Shown here piece by piece: positions 38,601 through 53,600 of a stretch of DNA of 64,000 nt. A model generated the notes under the pieces. That model saw only the letters and a list, made by a program, of their open reading frames with translations. It made no database searches and was not told the DNA's origin. The stretch comes from Strigops habroptila (taxonomy: Eukaryota; Chordata; Aves; Psittaciformes; Psittacidae): positions 7,828,906 to 7,892,905 of the forward strand of contig NC_044290.2 in NCBI RefSeq assembly GCF_004027225.2, in the 5' to 3' direction. Made by a program: the position numbers and the translations under genes. Each line of letters starts with the position of its first letter. Position 1 is the first letter of the stretch.

Positions 38601-41600
38601 TAGCACAGCGAGAATACTGAAATTACAGCACTAAACCTTCTCGTAGAAGAGTACATTACTCAAGGCTGCAGGATACAAAGCACAGGCTCAAAGTGAGAGG
38701 GCTGCATTGAAATGGAGGAGGTGACTTAAAACAATTTAGTCCTTTTTACAAACTCACCATTTCAACATTTGAAATGAGTCCTGCTCCAGCAAGAAGTCTG
38801 CTTAAAAACCAGCTGTGTGCTTAGCTTCTAATGCTCAGTAAGTAGGAACTAAGCACTCATACCCAAATCCTGTTCCTCATCAAAATAGAGAGGGTTAAAC
38901 TGAGTTAATTTGAAGGCCCCTGCAGCAATCAGACATACCACTGTTCCCTCTTTCTTTGTGCTGCAGAGTGGAAATATAGATGTTACTGACGTCTGTAATC
39001 CCCGCAGCTGCGGCCCCTTGTTGCAGCGCGGGGCATTTGGCTGTTCTGTGTATGTAACTCTTGCAGCTCTGCTCCTTGCTGTAGTAGATGAGCATTGGGG
39101 TATTTTTCTTGCCTGGTTTGCTATGAAAACAAATTATATCCAGTCATGCTAGGTATGTGCGGCCTCTTGATCCTGATTTTATAGTATATTGGCTGATTTT
39201 AACCAACTGTGTCAGGAAAGTTGTGATTCTGAAAGAATAATCACATTCCTAAAAATTCGTGAAAGTAGATGAGTGGATAGGGTGGGAATATGTTACTGAG
39301 CAGGGAGAGCTGTAATGTAAATGTGCGTTTTCTACATCAGAAAATTTACATAAGACCTTTAAAATGCCTGATCTGTGTGAAAAGCTTCTGGGAAAGCTGA
39401 CACCCGTTTAGACACCATGAGATGTCAATTCACTTTGAGAAATGTATATGAAAGAAACCAGGTTTAATTGGTTTAGTGTGTGTTGGGGGGGTGTGTGTCA
39501 CAGACTTTTTTCCCACCATTCTTCCTTTGAAGTGCTCAGCTCCTGGAGTCTTGTGATTATATGAGACTCCAAGATTTCATTTATAAAGCTAGAAAACCAG
39601 CTATGAGATTTGTAGGGCACGATCTTGAAAACACTGAACCCAGGCAATGGAACACTCTTGATCATCTCCAAAGTCAAGCACAATTATTTTACCTAAAAGT
39701 GTTCTGAACTTTTACACAACCTTGCTATATGCTGTTCCTCTTTTGCAGCAAGTTTGAAGCTACCTTGTAGTCAGCCAACTTCAAACTCGAGGCCTGTTAT
39801 CACAATTATGGCAGTATCACATGTGGGCAGATGTCCAAGTGACCTTGTGTATGCGTCTTGCCATTCATCCTTCACAGCCCGTTTTGGCTGGGGCTCTGTG
39901 CTCAAAGCTGCCTTTCATGCCTTGCTCTAATCAGTGAAACTTTCCGCTCTGCCACCAGGGTCTGGGGCGGAGGTAGGTTAGAAGTGAATGAGAAACAGGG
40001 CAGAGCAGGAGTGGGCTAAAACTGTTGAGGGCTCAAAGAGGAAAAGTAGGTCGTGGCAGGGTATGTGTGTTGGGAGGAGGACTAGGGGGACCACAAGCGG
40101 GGGGAAGATTTGTTTTCCTATTGGCTTTTCAGAGTTGTGCAATTTAAGAATTGGATTAACCTGATATGACTTTGTTTTTCTGCCAGATTAGATATGTTGA
40201 GTTTCTTGGCATTGTGAATTGTACAGTACATTGTGTGCTGTAAAATATGGGTGTGTCGGGATAAAGCTGTAATGACACAACATGCTCACAGTATAATGCA
40301 GCGCTGCTGGATGGACTCCCCTGCTCCCTTCGTGTCCCATTCCCTCTACCCCTCAACACAAATAGCTTGTTAGGGCATTTACAAATCTGTTAGAACCTCT
40401 CTACCTTCCTACGTTCTGTTTCCAGCACAGCATCAAGACATTTCAATACGCTTTGTAGGGTGAGATTTACCTGAGGCCTGAAAGCCCATTTGATCTGGCA
40501 GTGGCATACACTATATGAAGTGTCTTTTAAAAAACAAAATAGAAAACTGCTGCATGAAGACACTCAAGAGTTTCTTCCTGCTTTCTCAGGATTAAGTTGG
40601 AGAAAGTTTACTGGGAAATGTTGCAATTTTTGATTTCTTTTCTCTGCCTTTAACTAAGACATTGCTTTAACTTTGGAAGAGTAAAAAATCAGATACAGAT
40701 CTGAAATAACTGCCAGTGCTGAGCTGACTGGTGTTTGAAGTACACTGCAGGAGGATATTGATGTCAAAGTAAAATTTTCACAGCAGTATGGATTTGTTCA
40801 TTTGGTGTTACATACATCCTGAGATAGTTTAATTTGGATCCATTTTATATGCTGGGCTAGCCCCATGGAGTAGCCTGGTTCTCTTTGCTTAGTGCAGAGC
40901 CTGGGGTGAAGTAATGAGTGACTACAACTAGTCAGCTATGGAAAGGTGGCCAGAATTGGAGCTCTGTTGAGATGAGTGGTCACTGCTCTGTGGACTAGTA
41001 AAGAGTGTGCATACTTGGGGGTATGAAACTATGAATACCTTTGGGCACCATTGTTTAATTCCCACTCTTGATTTCCAGACTTCTCTGGGGATCACAGCTA
41101 CCCAAGCAGGTTAGTCACAGGGGATTGACCATAGTATGCTCTCCAGCTGTCCAGGGACCTGCCCTCTGTATCAATTGAAAAATAAGGAATTGATTCTCCT
41201 AGCTGTAGTGAAGAATATTTCTCTTGGAAGAGAAGAGCATAAGTAGCAGATAAGGTTAAATAAGTTGGGTATCAAGATAGCGTCATGTTCCTTAGCCATA
41301 TGTTGTTACAGTGCCTTACTTTAATTGACATAAGCAAAAAACCAATGGGGTTTTGCTCATCAGCTGTAGGTTTTCATGAAATGGTAGTAGGGAATAATAA
41401 TTGAGCCATTTTTTGAGAGCAACACAAACTGAGTAAAATGGAGCAGGAAGTTGACCTGCATCACTCTGCTGTGTACTGAAATGAGAGAATTTGGAGTGCA
41501 GCATATTTAAAATTAACCTGTGTGTCTACCTTTTGAGGAGGTTAATCCACAAGCCTTCAGTTACAAATGTTGGACAGCTGTGGTTTGGGTGTCTACTTGA

Positions 41601-44600
41601 AACACCTGAGCTGTTGGTGTCTCAGCACTTAAAAACGGAGGGCATTGCCCAGATTTAGACACCTCCTGTTCATGCATCCGTAATCACGTGGCTGCTCTCA
41701 GAAAAGCTGATCTTTTTGCTGGACTGGATTCATCACTGGGCTTAAGGAGCACTTTTCCAAACTCTCTTATCTGTTCAATTTTCTCAGTGTGGCATGGTTG
41801 AAGTCATCATTGAAAATTGTGGTATTCTCTGTCTGGAAGCTATTCTGAACATGTGAAAATAAATCATTAGCCAAATAGAAGAACTGGAGGTGTAATTGTC
41901 AACTCATGTGTCTCTCTAATTTCACCAGCTGCTGCACGTGTCTAGGTTATCAATTTATTTCTGTTAGAAAGTAAATAAGTCTCACTTCAGTATCCTCATG
42001 ACTTTTTCAGCTGAGTAGCTCTTATCTGTAGCAGGGATGTACTTCTGAGGTCTTGCGTTTGGAGGCTTTTGTTTCTGCTTCCATGTGCAACATGCTCTCA
42101 CGAATCACGTGCACTTCTGACACTGGCTGGGGATGCTGTTTGTCTCTTCTTAAGTCAGTTATTTAAAAACATTATTATCACTGCTATCAAAATATAATAC
42201 CTTACCATCAGGGCAGCTTTTATCCCATTATCCATGGTTTTTGGCTTGAATCCTTCAGCCAAACTCTGTCTCACTTCATCAGTGTTTCTTTGTGTTCAGC
42301 AGTGCTACGTGGGGGCTATTTAAGTAGCATCAGCAAAATCTGAACCATAGGGGTTATATACCACCATCATATTCATACCTTTCCTGTACTAGGCCATATC
42401 CCGAGATCCGTAAGTACCTGTGGTTCTCCTGAGTATCGAATTTGAAGTCATACAGCATTTTGCATTTTCGAGCCACTGGTGGGAAGCTCTCATAATCCTG
42501 TACAACGAAGAATTTGTAGTGCCTTTTCCAAAGCAGGTCCTTTCAGGGTCTGCAGCCTCATCTCCTATCAAAGTCCAGGTGAATATCCGGTGCTCAGCAC
42601 CCTCACCGTATGTGCTCAGCCCTACGAGCCCGGTTAACACCAAGTTAAAATACAGCACTGGCAACACTAGCATTTAAGTAAACTCCTTAAGTGATTTTTT
42701 TGCTGCCCTGCAGTTTCTAGCCCCTGGCTTGTTGTTTCCCACTTTCTCACATTTTCCCAAAGCCGCTGATGTGTACAGTCTGAAGATCACATTTAACCAA
42801 CACAAGGAAATCAGCTTGGCCCGACGGGCTTCTTTATCACGTGGCTGGGAATGTGTTCACTCTGTTCTGCCAGATTATGGCTAGCTGAGCAAAATACAGT
42901 GAAGCTCTGGGCTTCTGGCCAAGCTTTTATTTCAGTTTGGAGCTTACAGCCACATATTTGCTATTTGGCAGGACATCCACTGGGGTATATTTGGATAGTA
43001 ATCTAGCATTGTTTTGCTGCTTTTTTTCTTCTCCTCTTTTTTTTTTTTTTGTTAATGCACACAGATAGTATAATCCCAACACTTACTTTGGCCAGTCTGT
43101 ACAAGATTTCGCATTGTGCACCGTTATGTATGTGCACACAGAACTTGTAGCCATGACCTTTGATAAATATAAGTCAAAGCAATTAACTTTCTTCTATTGA
43201 AAAATTGTGGATGTCCTACTCTTTGCCCCCTATGTGCTGATAACAGAGCTGTGTTGTTACTCTTTCCAAGATCAAAAGCTTCACTAGGGTTTGATTGAAG
43301 GCCAATTATGGAAGGAAGTAGCTGTGCTGGAGCTCTGAAAATAGCAATAATTGTTAAAATAATAGAGTGTGTCCTTGTGTGTCTTTATCATATTTAAAAC
43401 TTCTTTTGGGGGGAAGGGGGTGGCTTTCCTCTAGTTTGAAAATATTAGCAAATGTCTTGGGAAAATAGGAGTGTGCTGTTCGGAGAACAAGTATCCCTCT
43501 CTGGATTTCTTCAGTTCTATTCTCCACCCCAAGCTTGCCTTCCTCTGAAGCTGTTTGCATGCAGCCTGACTCATGCAGGAAAATAAAGCTGGGTTTGATT
43601 TTTAACTGTATGGGAGGCTTTGGGTTCGGGGGCATAAAGGCTTTATGATGAAAACTCATTTATTTCTCTGTGAAATGAAAATGGGCTTTTCAAAATACAG
43701 CGTGTTTTGGAAAGTTGGCTCTGGTTTGAAACCCAAACATCTCTGAGGGCACCCTTGTGTGAAAAAATAGTACAAAAAGACATAACGCTTGGGGAGGGGG
43801 TACGAAACAAGCAGTAGTGTTTCAAGAGCAGTTCCTGTTTCTTTATGAAGGGACATCTATCTTGAAATAGGAGTGATGAGAGGGAGGTTGGTTGGTTTGT
43901 TTTATATGGACAGTACCGAGCCTGGAATTCTGTTTTCACGGTAACTTTATCAGACGCTTTGAGCTGTGTCTGAGCAGATAGATACTGGCAAAAGCTGCAG
44001 GCTTTTTCCCCAAATCTGTACACTGTTCTTTAGGATATAAATTTACGGTTGCCTTCTCTTAGTCTTTCCTGAATCCTCAGAGAGAAAAAAACCTCGAGAA
44101 AGAGCCCCGTGGTGAGACTCTCGGCTGGTGTCGGCTGACTGCTTCAGGAAGGGAGAGCTTGGCTCTTGATGTTAAAACTCAGCGTGTATAAATGTCCATT
44201 TATCAGTTGCAGTGTAATTGAAACATCAAGGGGAATAAATAGAAATTAAGATAATAATATGGACGGTGCTAAGTAAATCTTTTGCAGTGTTTTGCACTGA
44301 TGGCTATAGGTGCTGCTTTGGTGATTATACAGTTGTGACTGGTTTGAACTTACAGCAAGATTTTACCAGGGTTTGGTTGTTTTTTTTCAATTAAACTCAC
44401 GTGCTTGCACACATATTTGATATAGGACAAGATAATCCTTATGTGAAAATCAACCCTCATGTATTTCTTTTTAGCCAGCTGGACTCAGAATCACTAATTA
44501 CTTGAGTAAAATATTTGCATTATAGATAAATGGTATCAAGTAATAAGCCCAGAGGATTGTACAGATCCAGTGAAGCCCTTTGATTTGTCACTTGAACCTT

Positions 44601-47600
44601 AAAGACTAGAATTTTCTTAGCCCCTTAAATTACTAGGACAGAGCCTGTTATTTATTCATTTGAATCTCACTGTTACACTCTCTCCATTGTAGTGAGAATT
44701 ATTTCATGTTTCTTCATTCACTTGAATGTGTTTTTAAATCATCTATTTATTCTGACCATAAGACAGTTTTATGTGTATAACAGCTATAAAATACTCTGCC
44801 TAAAATAATTCCATTCCCTGCTCTTACTGGGTTTGGATGGATCTTTGGTATACAAACTGCTTCACTGCCTTCTAGAAATTTTAGTTGTCAAAACCACAAC
44901 CTTACTGAAGGATACCCTGTTGGTTGACTTACTTAAAGATGTTTATATAGTTGGCAGCTTCAGCTGCTCTCAGAAACAGCCTTGCCTGATCTCTAGGAGC
45001 TGCTGAAACTCATCAAGCAGGTTCCTGCTAACCAATTATCCAGTTAAGCAGAAAGAGGAAAGGTGTTTCTCTGTTTTTTTCTTTGCTAAGTTTAACCCGT
45101 TCTTCCCCAAACTTCAGTAATTGTGGATGTTCATAACACTGGAATGACAGCAGTGAGAGTAAGAAGGAGAGCGTTAGAAGGGACCTCTGATCTTACACAC
45201 AGATAAGTATTTGCATCCCTCGAATGGGCAGAGACATGCAGTTTCCAGCAGAAATGTAGAGCATTTGGATTCTTAGCTCCAAGTCCTGGCTGGTGTCCCT
45301 CACCTAGCTTTGGGTCTTGTGTATTTTAACAAAATCTTTAAAATAAACAAATAAATCCCCCCTCCAGCCAACCCCCTCCCCACTCCAATAACGAGTGTTT
45401 CATTGCTGCCAGAGCAAATTTGTTGATTCCTAAACGCTCCTACTGTGTCTTCCTTGGAAGACTTCAATTGCTTGTGTAACAAGTGCTGTGGATAATACGA
45501 AAAAGCTCTTTCAAGTAGAGCTATGGTTTCCTCTCCATATTATAAGAATAAATAAATGCTCAGCTGATAGCAGACAGCTGGGTTGTCCGCATCTGACTGC
45601 CTTCTACATTGATTTTTAAGACAGGACATGTGCATGACTGCTTTAATGGCTATCAATACCAGATGTGCCTGTGTGGAATTCACAGAGATGGCAAAGTGAC
45701 AGCGCAGTTGTCAAACAAATAATATTGCTCGTGATTACTGGAAATAGTAAATGGGTGGGTGGGATAACGTGAAAAGACATTCTTAATTCCAGTAGAGAAC
45801 AAGAGGATTAAGTGACTTTCCTGACTGCTGTAACAAATAGTAACTTGGTGAATACTTTTCTCCTTCCTACTACCTGCCCAAGGAATCAGTTCCGTGAGCA
45901 ACAAAGTCCCTTTGGGTCCTGTGATAGGTGAGAAGGCTCCTGCAGCCTTCCTTCAGCCAGGGAGTTAAGAGCTTCTGTCATTTACATTGTTTTCACAAGG
46001 CTCGTTAGTAATACATGTGGATACCTCTCTGCCAAATTGGTTTGAAATTGGCCAACAATTTCAAAAGCTTTTGGGAGGAGGCTAGACAGGCATGTGCACA
46101 GCACGATTGCACAAAACTCATTTCTCTAGGAAACTGAGCTAAAGACTAACTGTCAAGCACTGGAGCACTGAAATGAAACTTGCAAAGTAATTGAAAGGGC
46201 TGAAAGGCCATTTGGTATCTTGTGTACATAGCCTTTAACCAGGTTCTTGCCCACAGGTTAGATCCACACAGGCAGATTTCCATCTGCCCCGGACCTGTCT
46301 TGGCAGAAGTGAAGTGTAATTTGGTGACTGCATTGATTGTTTTGAAAGTGACTGGAAATGCTTATGAAGAAGTAGATACAAATACTCAACATCTTAGGTT
46401 GTGGCTGTTGCAGAGCATGGCCTGGTGGTCCGAGCTGTGCTAGCGGCCGAGTTGCTTCTGCAATATCCTTTGACTATAGATAAGGCTTTCTTTTGTTTCC
46501 TGAGTAGCCTGAGGGTGTAACTGAATATTTACTACTGTTCCACATTGGTTTATTTGGTTTTTTTTAAAGGAAGATCTGTGACTGCATGAGTTGGAATGCA
46601 TGTTAATAACAAAAATTTAATAGAGCCTTTCCGTCATCAGTATTTTATTGAGTTTTGCTTGTGCATTGAGTCCTCAAGGACCTTAATCCAGGCAGCAAAA
46701 TGAAGGCAAAGGAGGTAAGGCAAATTCTCAGGTTAACTGAGCAAGGAATCTACAAAGCCGGGTGGCCTCCCCATCCATAGCAGCTAGAGCAAACCTTCTG
46801 ACATGGGTAAAGATGGGTTGAGACTTCTGCTTCAGTAGATGCTTCTTCCAGGCTGCAGGTTAATGGGGTGAGGTGCACGGGTTGAACAGCTTGTTGTGTG
46901 CGGTGGATGGGCAACAGCATCTAAACTGGGTGTGAATTGTGTGGAATGTATGTACATAAATGGCCTGGGCATGAGGAAGCAAAGATGGTTTCACCTGTGA
47001 ATAGACAAGTTACTTCTAGTGAAGTGCGCCAGAACACAGGGTTGACTTCTGTAGGAGGAACACATTAAAGGTGGCACAAAGCATCTTAATCAGGGAACTA
47101 GCTCTTCATTTATTTTTGAAACTCTGGAGCACCACAGGTCTGGTCAGTGCTATTTTCTTTATTCCTTCTGCATTTGTAAAGGGAGAACTATTAAAAATGT
47201 TCTGCTACATTTTTTAAAAATACCATTTATATGGCACAGCTCTATTTTGTGTAATTTTTTGTGTCCAAAATATAGAGGGCTTTAGAATAGAAGAAGAAAA
47301 GCTACATATCTGAGTTTAAGATAAAATAAGATGATCTCTGTGACAGAGACAGCAGAAATGATGTGATACGACAGTTGCTGTAGCAACACCACCTACTTCA
47401 TGAAAATCAGAGTTAACAGGAGTCTAAAAGGTAAAGCCCACATAATTTTCCAAGCCTATGAATTGTTGCTGCCCTCAGCTTGCACTGCTTTCCAACTCTC
47501 CAGTGTTTCTCCTTTCATTGGGGCACTGATACGCCTTTTTCTGCTTGGCCAACTCCTGCAGACCTGATCCTGTATTCGGCAGGGGCACATAGTGGGGGTT

Positions 47601-50600
47601 CTCCCGGAGCAGTGAAACCTGCAGTGTCTTTGCCTAGAGGTGATCAGGTGAATAAGAGGGCAGTAACATGAAGGATTGTGTCATGTCATGTCCTGTCCTC
47701 CCTCCCGAATCCTCTCAAAAGCCTTGGACAACAAAATGCTATAAAGCCAATGCTGTCTCAAAGGTATCCTGAATAGAGAATGGTATGACCACCATTGTAA
47801 AAAGGAAACCAGACCAGTTAATCTGCTTCTGTGGGAATAAGCTTTTAGTAAAGCACTGTTATGTTTAGTTAAGCATTGTAGAGACTGAAGGTGTCAGAGG
47901 TAGGGACATTGGCACTTTGCCCCCTCCCAAATAAATCCAAAATAATGGTGTTCCATACCAGTGATATATAAAGTAGGAAAACACATTGTTTTAAATCAGA
48001 GTGGCATTGAGCCCGTTGTCTGGCTGTGGTACCAAGAGCTGCTGCAGAGGACTTTGTTCAGGACAGGCAGAGACTACTGCAAAATTTCCTGTACCGAAGG
48101 GGTAAAAGGGTCTCAGTTAAAGTAATGTTTCAGTGCCAAACATTGTTGGAAAGTTATTTGGTGTGTCTGGATTGGCAGCTCATTTTGAAATTTGCAGCTA
48201 TGGTTACTGGAAGAAAAAGCCTGTATTAAACATATGGTCACTGTCAGTAAGGCTGCTGTTGGCTTGCACTCTTCTTAATGATAATCCTCAGTGAACAGGG
48301 TCTTCTCTGTATATTTATAAAATGCAGATGATGCGTGTATTTAAAAGCTCCCATATGCAGTGAATTGATTTGCCAGTTCATGTTGGCCTCAAGGTTACCC
48401 TCAAATCTATTTTTATTTTGAATATATTGATCTTTTAATATGTATTGACTTGGTTTATTCGTAATATTTTTATGATTGATTGGCAATGGAGAGCCAAGAT
48501 GAGTGTGATAACAGAAGTAAAATCTCTGTTACTTGTGAATTGGGGGAAGAGAGCTTGAAAGAAACTGCAGACTCAAATGGCAGTCAAGTTTCCCTGATTT
48601 TTTTTGCTGAGATGCCTTCTGAAGGCAGCACAGTAAATGCACTGCTCAGGAGATGGAAGAAGGTTTGACTTTTGCGTCTTGTGGCATTTTAATTTCATTT
48701 TTGTCATAGTTCAAAATCCTCACAGGTTCCACATATCTGTTGTATTCAGAACACACATTGTGTGTTCAGAATCAGAGTTCTGGGCTGTGGACGGTTTGCA
48801 GAGGAGGTCACAAGAAGGAAAATAAGTATTAGGATTCCAGCGTTTCTTCAGGAAATATCCCATCCCCAAGCTTTTTCACTGCTACTGTTTTTAAAAGATA
48901 AAAACATAAAGATTTTGGCATGTGTTGCCTTTTCTGCTTTACCTTCATCTTCCTACAAATCACGCTCTATAAAGCATCGATTTAGTTCTGTCACAAAAAG
49001 AGTGTGCTTTGCTTTAGTGAACAAATAATGTAAAAAAGGAAAAACACAAAGATCCTGCAACACATAGCTCAGATTTGTGTGTGCAGAACAGATCAAAAGA
49101 GATTTGCAAGTTCCTGTAACTCTGCCCAGTGACCCCTTTTTCTTAAGGGATATACTCAGAGAGCAGCTGATAGCATCTGTTGTCTGTCTCTCAGCCTTGC
49201 CATTAGCTACCGATTGGGAGTTAGAGGAAATGTACCTGTTTCACGTGGCTTTTCCATGCCATTTGAAATCTCACTTGGCTGTGTTTTGATAACACACCCA
49301 AGCAAGAAGGGCTTGGGTACCAGAACTGGGTAATAGATACATGAGTCATGGGTAGCATATGCTTTCAGGATTACACGATGGCTTTCTGCAAGACCTGTTT
49401 ACTGACTGAGAGTGTGCTGTGCTGGGTGTTCATTACCCAAATAAATAGAACAATGTGAGAGGAGCTTACTTGGGCTGGAGCCTTGCAGAGCACATTGGCT
49501 GTAGCATGAACACATCTTGAGAACAAGCGTTGCCTTTGTTTTGAGTGGGATTCCACGTGAGGGTACATTTATGGATGTCATATGAGGCTGTTATCTAAAG
49601 CAGAGACTCTATCTAAAATCTGCTGTTTGAGATTGGTTTATTAAAGCTGGGTATGTAATTGTCCAAGGAAAGAAAAATGGATCTTTTTGTCTCCTTCAGA
49701 ACCGGTTAATAATTCTGATGCTTCTCTGGAAACTTCCCTTTAACAAAAGAAAGAAGAATTGTACTTTTTGAAGAACTGTAATATATGTGAATTGCCAATT
49801 AACAAAAATATACACAGATATGCCAAAGGATGTCACGAAGCTCCAATGCACCAGAGAATAGCAGCATCTTGAAGTGAAACGTGCTTCTAAGCCAAATGTA
49901 AATCAAAATTAAATACCTGTCTGAATGTTCTTCCCTGTAGCTTTTCTACAGGCCCTATCCCCACTGAATGCCATCTTGGCCTATCTTCGTAAGGAAAGCA
50001 GCACCCTACAAAAAAATCAGGCATTTAAAAGGGCTGTGGATTTCATGCTTTTCAAGAATTTGAAGGTCTCCGTGTAGTGTCCTGGGAGCAGGATCAACCC
50101 CTGTGTTTCTGTGTGTAGCACTTCTGCAAGGGAAATGTTCAGAACAGGTACAACTACTTTCAGGCATCTTGCAGGGGCTGGTTTGGAAGGGAATAAAAGT
50201 TAGATTTCCTGGTAGCTTTCAGAAATGGAGACTCATTGATCTGCCTTCACACAGGCTAATGACAGGGCAAGGTTTGCAGAATACCGATCTTAAAGAAGAG
50301 TCTTAAATACAGGAGATGCAGTGGAAAGTTTTACCTGGTGGGTGCCTCATACTTGTTTGTTCATTGCTTTTGGTACTGGCAGAGCAGGCATAGCATATTG
50401 CATGCACAATATTCTAACCACATGCAGGAGTTGCAAGTCAAGCCCTCAAAAGCCTGCACTAAACTGAAGGCCACGTGTGCAGCTTCAGATAGAACTACTC
50501 CCCCCCTTGTTTGCTTGGAGATGGCAGGCTTTAATTACATTATATCCTCTTTTTCCCCTTTTCCCTTTTGAATGCAGAGGTCAGACCAGCTCTGGGTTGA

Positions 50601-53600
50601 ATCAGGGCTGTATTAGGAAGGAAGTGGCTGTCTGTAGGATCTTGGATCTTGACCTCATTTACAGCAGATGTGAGAGGATGCGGGGAACGGCAGGAGGAGA
50701 AGGGAAAATCGGGCAGGAAGGACAGAAGGATTTTATCTCCAGAGACTGGATTTTGCCACAGAGTTTCAGCAGAATTCTAAGCAAGTCATTTAATCATGTG
50801 AGCTTGTCGCACTGCGTGTTTGCTTCCCTTTTTGTGAGGAGCCTGGTTTGATATCTCAGGTGGCCCTCACTTGGATTGGTGTACAGCCCCCAACCTGGAA
50901 TAGAAGTCGTTGAGAGTTGATTTGGAATGCAGACAGTGCCTGTAATGTCAGCTAACCTGAGGGGTTGGTGCATTCCTTTGATTTTAAATGTCTGTACTTC
51001 TGTCTTTCACCTGCAAAGAGGAAGTGCTCCCCCTTCTTTTGTGGGGGTCTTGAGGGGAAAAGCTGTTTCTGTGAAGCATGGAGATGCAGTAGTCACTGCT
51101 AGAGGGAACTCCTATGAAGCTGCTATTTGTGTCTCTAAAAGACGCTGGAATAATTTGTGGCAAATAATGTATGGGTCCATTTAGATAAATCAAAACGGGT
51201 GAAACGAGTGACTCCTAAATGAGGAAAGAATCTGGAAAGAAATAGTATGTGATCAAAACTTTAGAGATTGTTGCAACCATGACTGTGCTTCTGAAAACTT
51301 AAGACAACCTAGGCTTACTCATGGGCCACCCCTACAACACACTGGAAATGAGTAGGAATGGACCTGACAGCACCCCACAGCATCCTGTCGCTCAGACTGA
51401 GTAGAGGATGACAACTTCCTCTCGCTGTTAGGAGCTGAAGGGGGACAGGGCGCTTTGCCAGTGAACTTCACTATTTGCTGATTGAAGAGGATCTGATGGA
51501 CTGAGGAATCTGAGTACCATCAGCCCAGGCACTCTCCTACCCTGTTCTCTCCAATGAAGCTCTTCTTCTGAACGCAGTCATCCCAGCCTTTGCTGAAGCA
51601 AAAAAAAATTATTTCCTCTTCCAGGCTCTCCTGTTCTCCTCTTTGGCTTCCAGTCTCCCTCATCCTCACCTTCCTCACCTCCTTCTCAGCTTTGAGTCCT
51701 AATCACTTAGAGAAACTGCCCCTTTCTCACCCAGCCTTACTATGCAGGCAGTAGATTTCAAGGCAGCAAACAAAAGGGAAATAGCCTTGATCAGGAGCTG
51801 CTCTTGCTTCCAGTGCACAGGCCACTAGCACAGTCCTGTGAAACGTTTGCCAGAAATTTGTAACAGGTTCAAAACAAAGTATTTTTGCTAAACCGTTTTC
51901 GGGAAACTGTAGAACCATTTTGGCAGAAACATCATTGGCACACATAAATCCAAACAGAATGGTTGAAATCTGGCAAAAGCCTAAGGAACTGAAGACAGCA
52001 TCCTTTAATGGGAAGTGTCAGACAATCTGAATAAGACTACCAGTCCTGCCTGTAATAATACTGTAGAGGCCCAGCGCGGGAGGCACACAATGCTGAGAGG
52101 GGAAATGACAATTCTTTCATAATTAAATGCACAAGGTTTGTAAACAATGCTGATTACCTGTAAAAAGTACACATTTTAAAAGCACTTAAATGTGCCAGTC
52201 AGTTAGTATGTGTTAAGAGCAGCGAATATGCTGTGGTTGTGTTGGATTAAGATCCTTCTTTCTGCAGGAAGTGTTTGCAGTCACCCCTGTTCAGCAAAAT
52301 AAAGTTTGTGTAAGATAAGCAATAGAGGAATGTCTGTGCCAGGTTGGAGCACTGGTCAAAATACACTAATCTCTTGTTCAGAAGAAAATAAAGCTCCTCT
52401 AATAACTGCTTACATAAATACACCCAGAGGTGAAGTGTCTTCTGCACCCCCAGGCAGAGTGGTTCATTTTGTTCTTCCAGTGGGAGGGCTGGAAGGTCAA
52501 TACAGTGCAGCTTGTTATTCCCTTTAGTGCCTGTGTGGATTATGGTCTTACTATCTGTGTAAATGTTCTGGTTTCTGGAAGACACTAAAATCCTAATAGT
52601 AGGGAAATTGGATAGGAAGATAAAATGTTGCTTGTAATATTGTAAGCGAGGAATTATAACCTGACAAGATTCTGTCCTTAGATAAATCTTGTTTTCCAGA
52701 ATACTCCTTTTACTTTACTGTGGGTGGAGATTTTTTCCTATCTTGATTCCTGCACGCTGCCTTGTGTTCTGCAGTGAGGTAACTTCTAGAGGCTGAAGGG
52801 GTTAATGCAGAAATAGATAACAGATTAGTCTGGGACAGGCTGTGATTTGGAGTAAGAGAACTATTCCAAATAGCTGGCCAGGCACCAAGCGGATAGACAG
52901 TTTGGAAAACATATCGGCAGAGCCGTGGTGTTCTCTGGAGCAGCTCTGGGTGAGGATTATCTGTCAATTTAACTGCCGCGCTATAGACTCTGACTGACAT
53001 TCCCAAAGTGCCTTTAGTTTATATAAAGAAAAATGATTAGCAAACACATATTTTATCTCTGGGCTGCTAATAAATTGAATAAGAAGCTCCTCTTTTCTTT
53101 CCCTCCAATACATGCGTAAAAAATAGGGGAAAATATTTTGATTAGAACATTTCCACTCCCTTTCTTTTTCTTGTCGCTGTTCTCCAGCCAGCTGTTGAGC
53201 TGATGAAAAGTGTGGAAGGGCTGTGAGAAGGGAGATTTTCTGAAAATAAGGCTCATTTTTATGGGAGTTGACTCATGCAAAATTGAGTTCCACATAATTT
53301 AGCAGGGATCTCTCGCAGTACAGATAAGTCTGTCAAGCAGTGGTTGCAGTTGAAGAGGTTATTTCCGTCTTAACTCTCCTGGGCACAGCTGGTAGGTGGG
53401 ATGTTTCAAAAGGGGGAAATTAGGAGTCAGGATACAGTGACTGAGCTCCCCACAATACCAGATCAGCAATTTGCTTTTGTAGGTATATAAAAATGCAACT
53501 GTGCTTTCGAATTGTGAATTTTAATTATTGCAAGCAATTAAAAGCTGCTATTCTTTTTCTTTCACCAGCCGTTCGCTGACCTAGATAACACAAGTGAATG

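Noticed and set aside
45165..45210. CR1-like phrase GAAGGGACCTCTGATC
   Set aside because: The similarity is too short and flanking CR1 text is missing.
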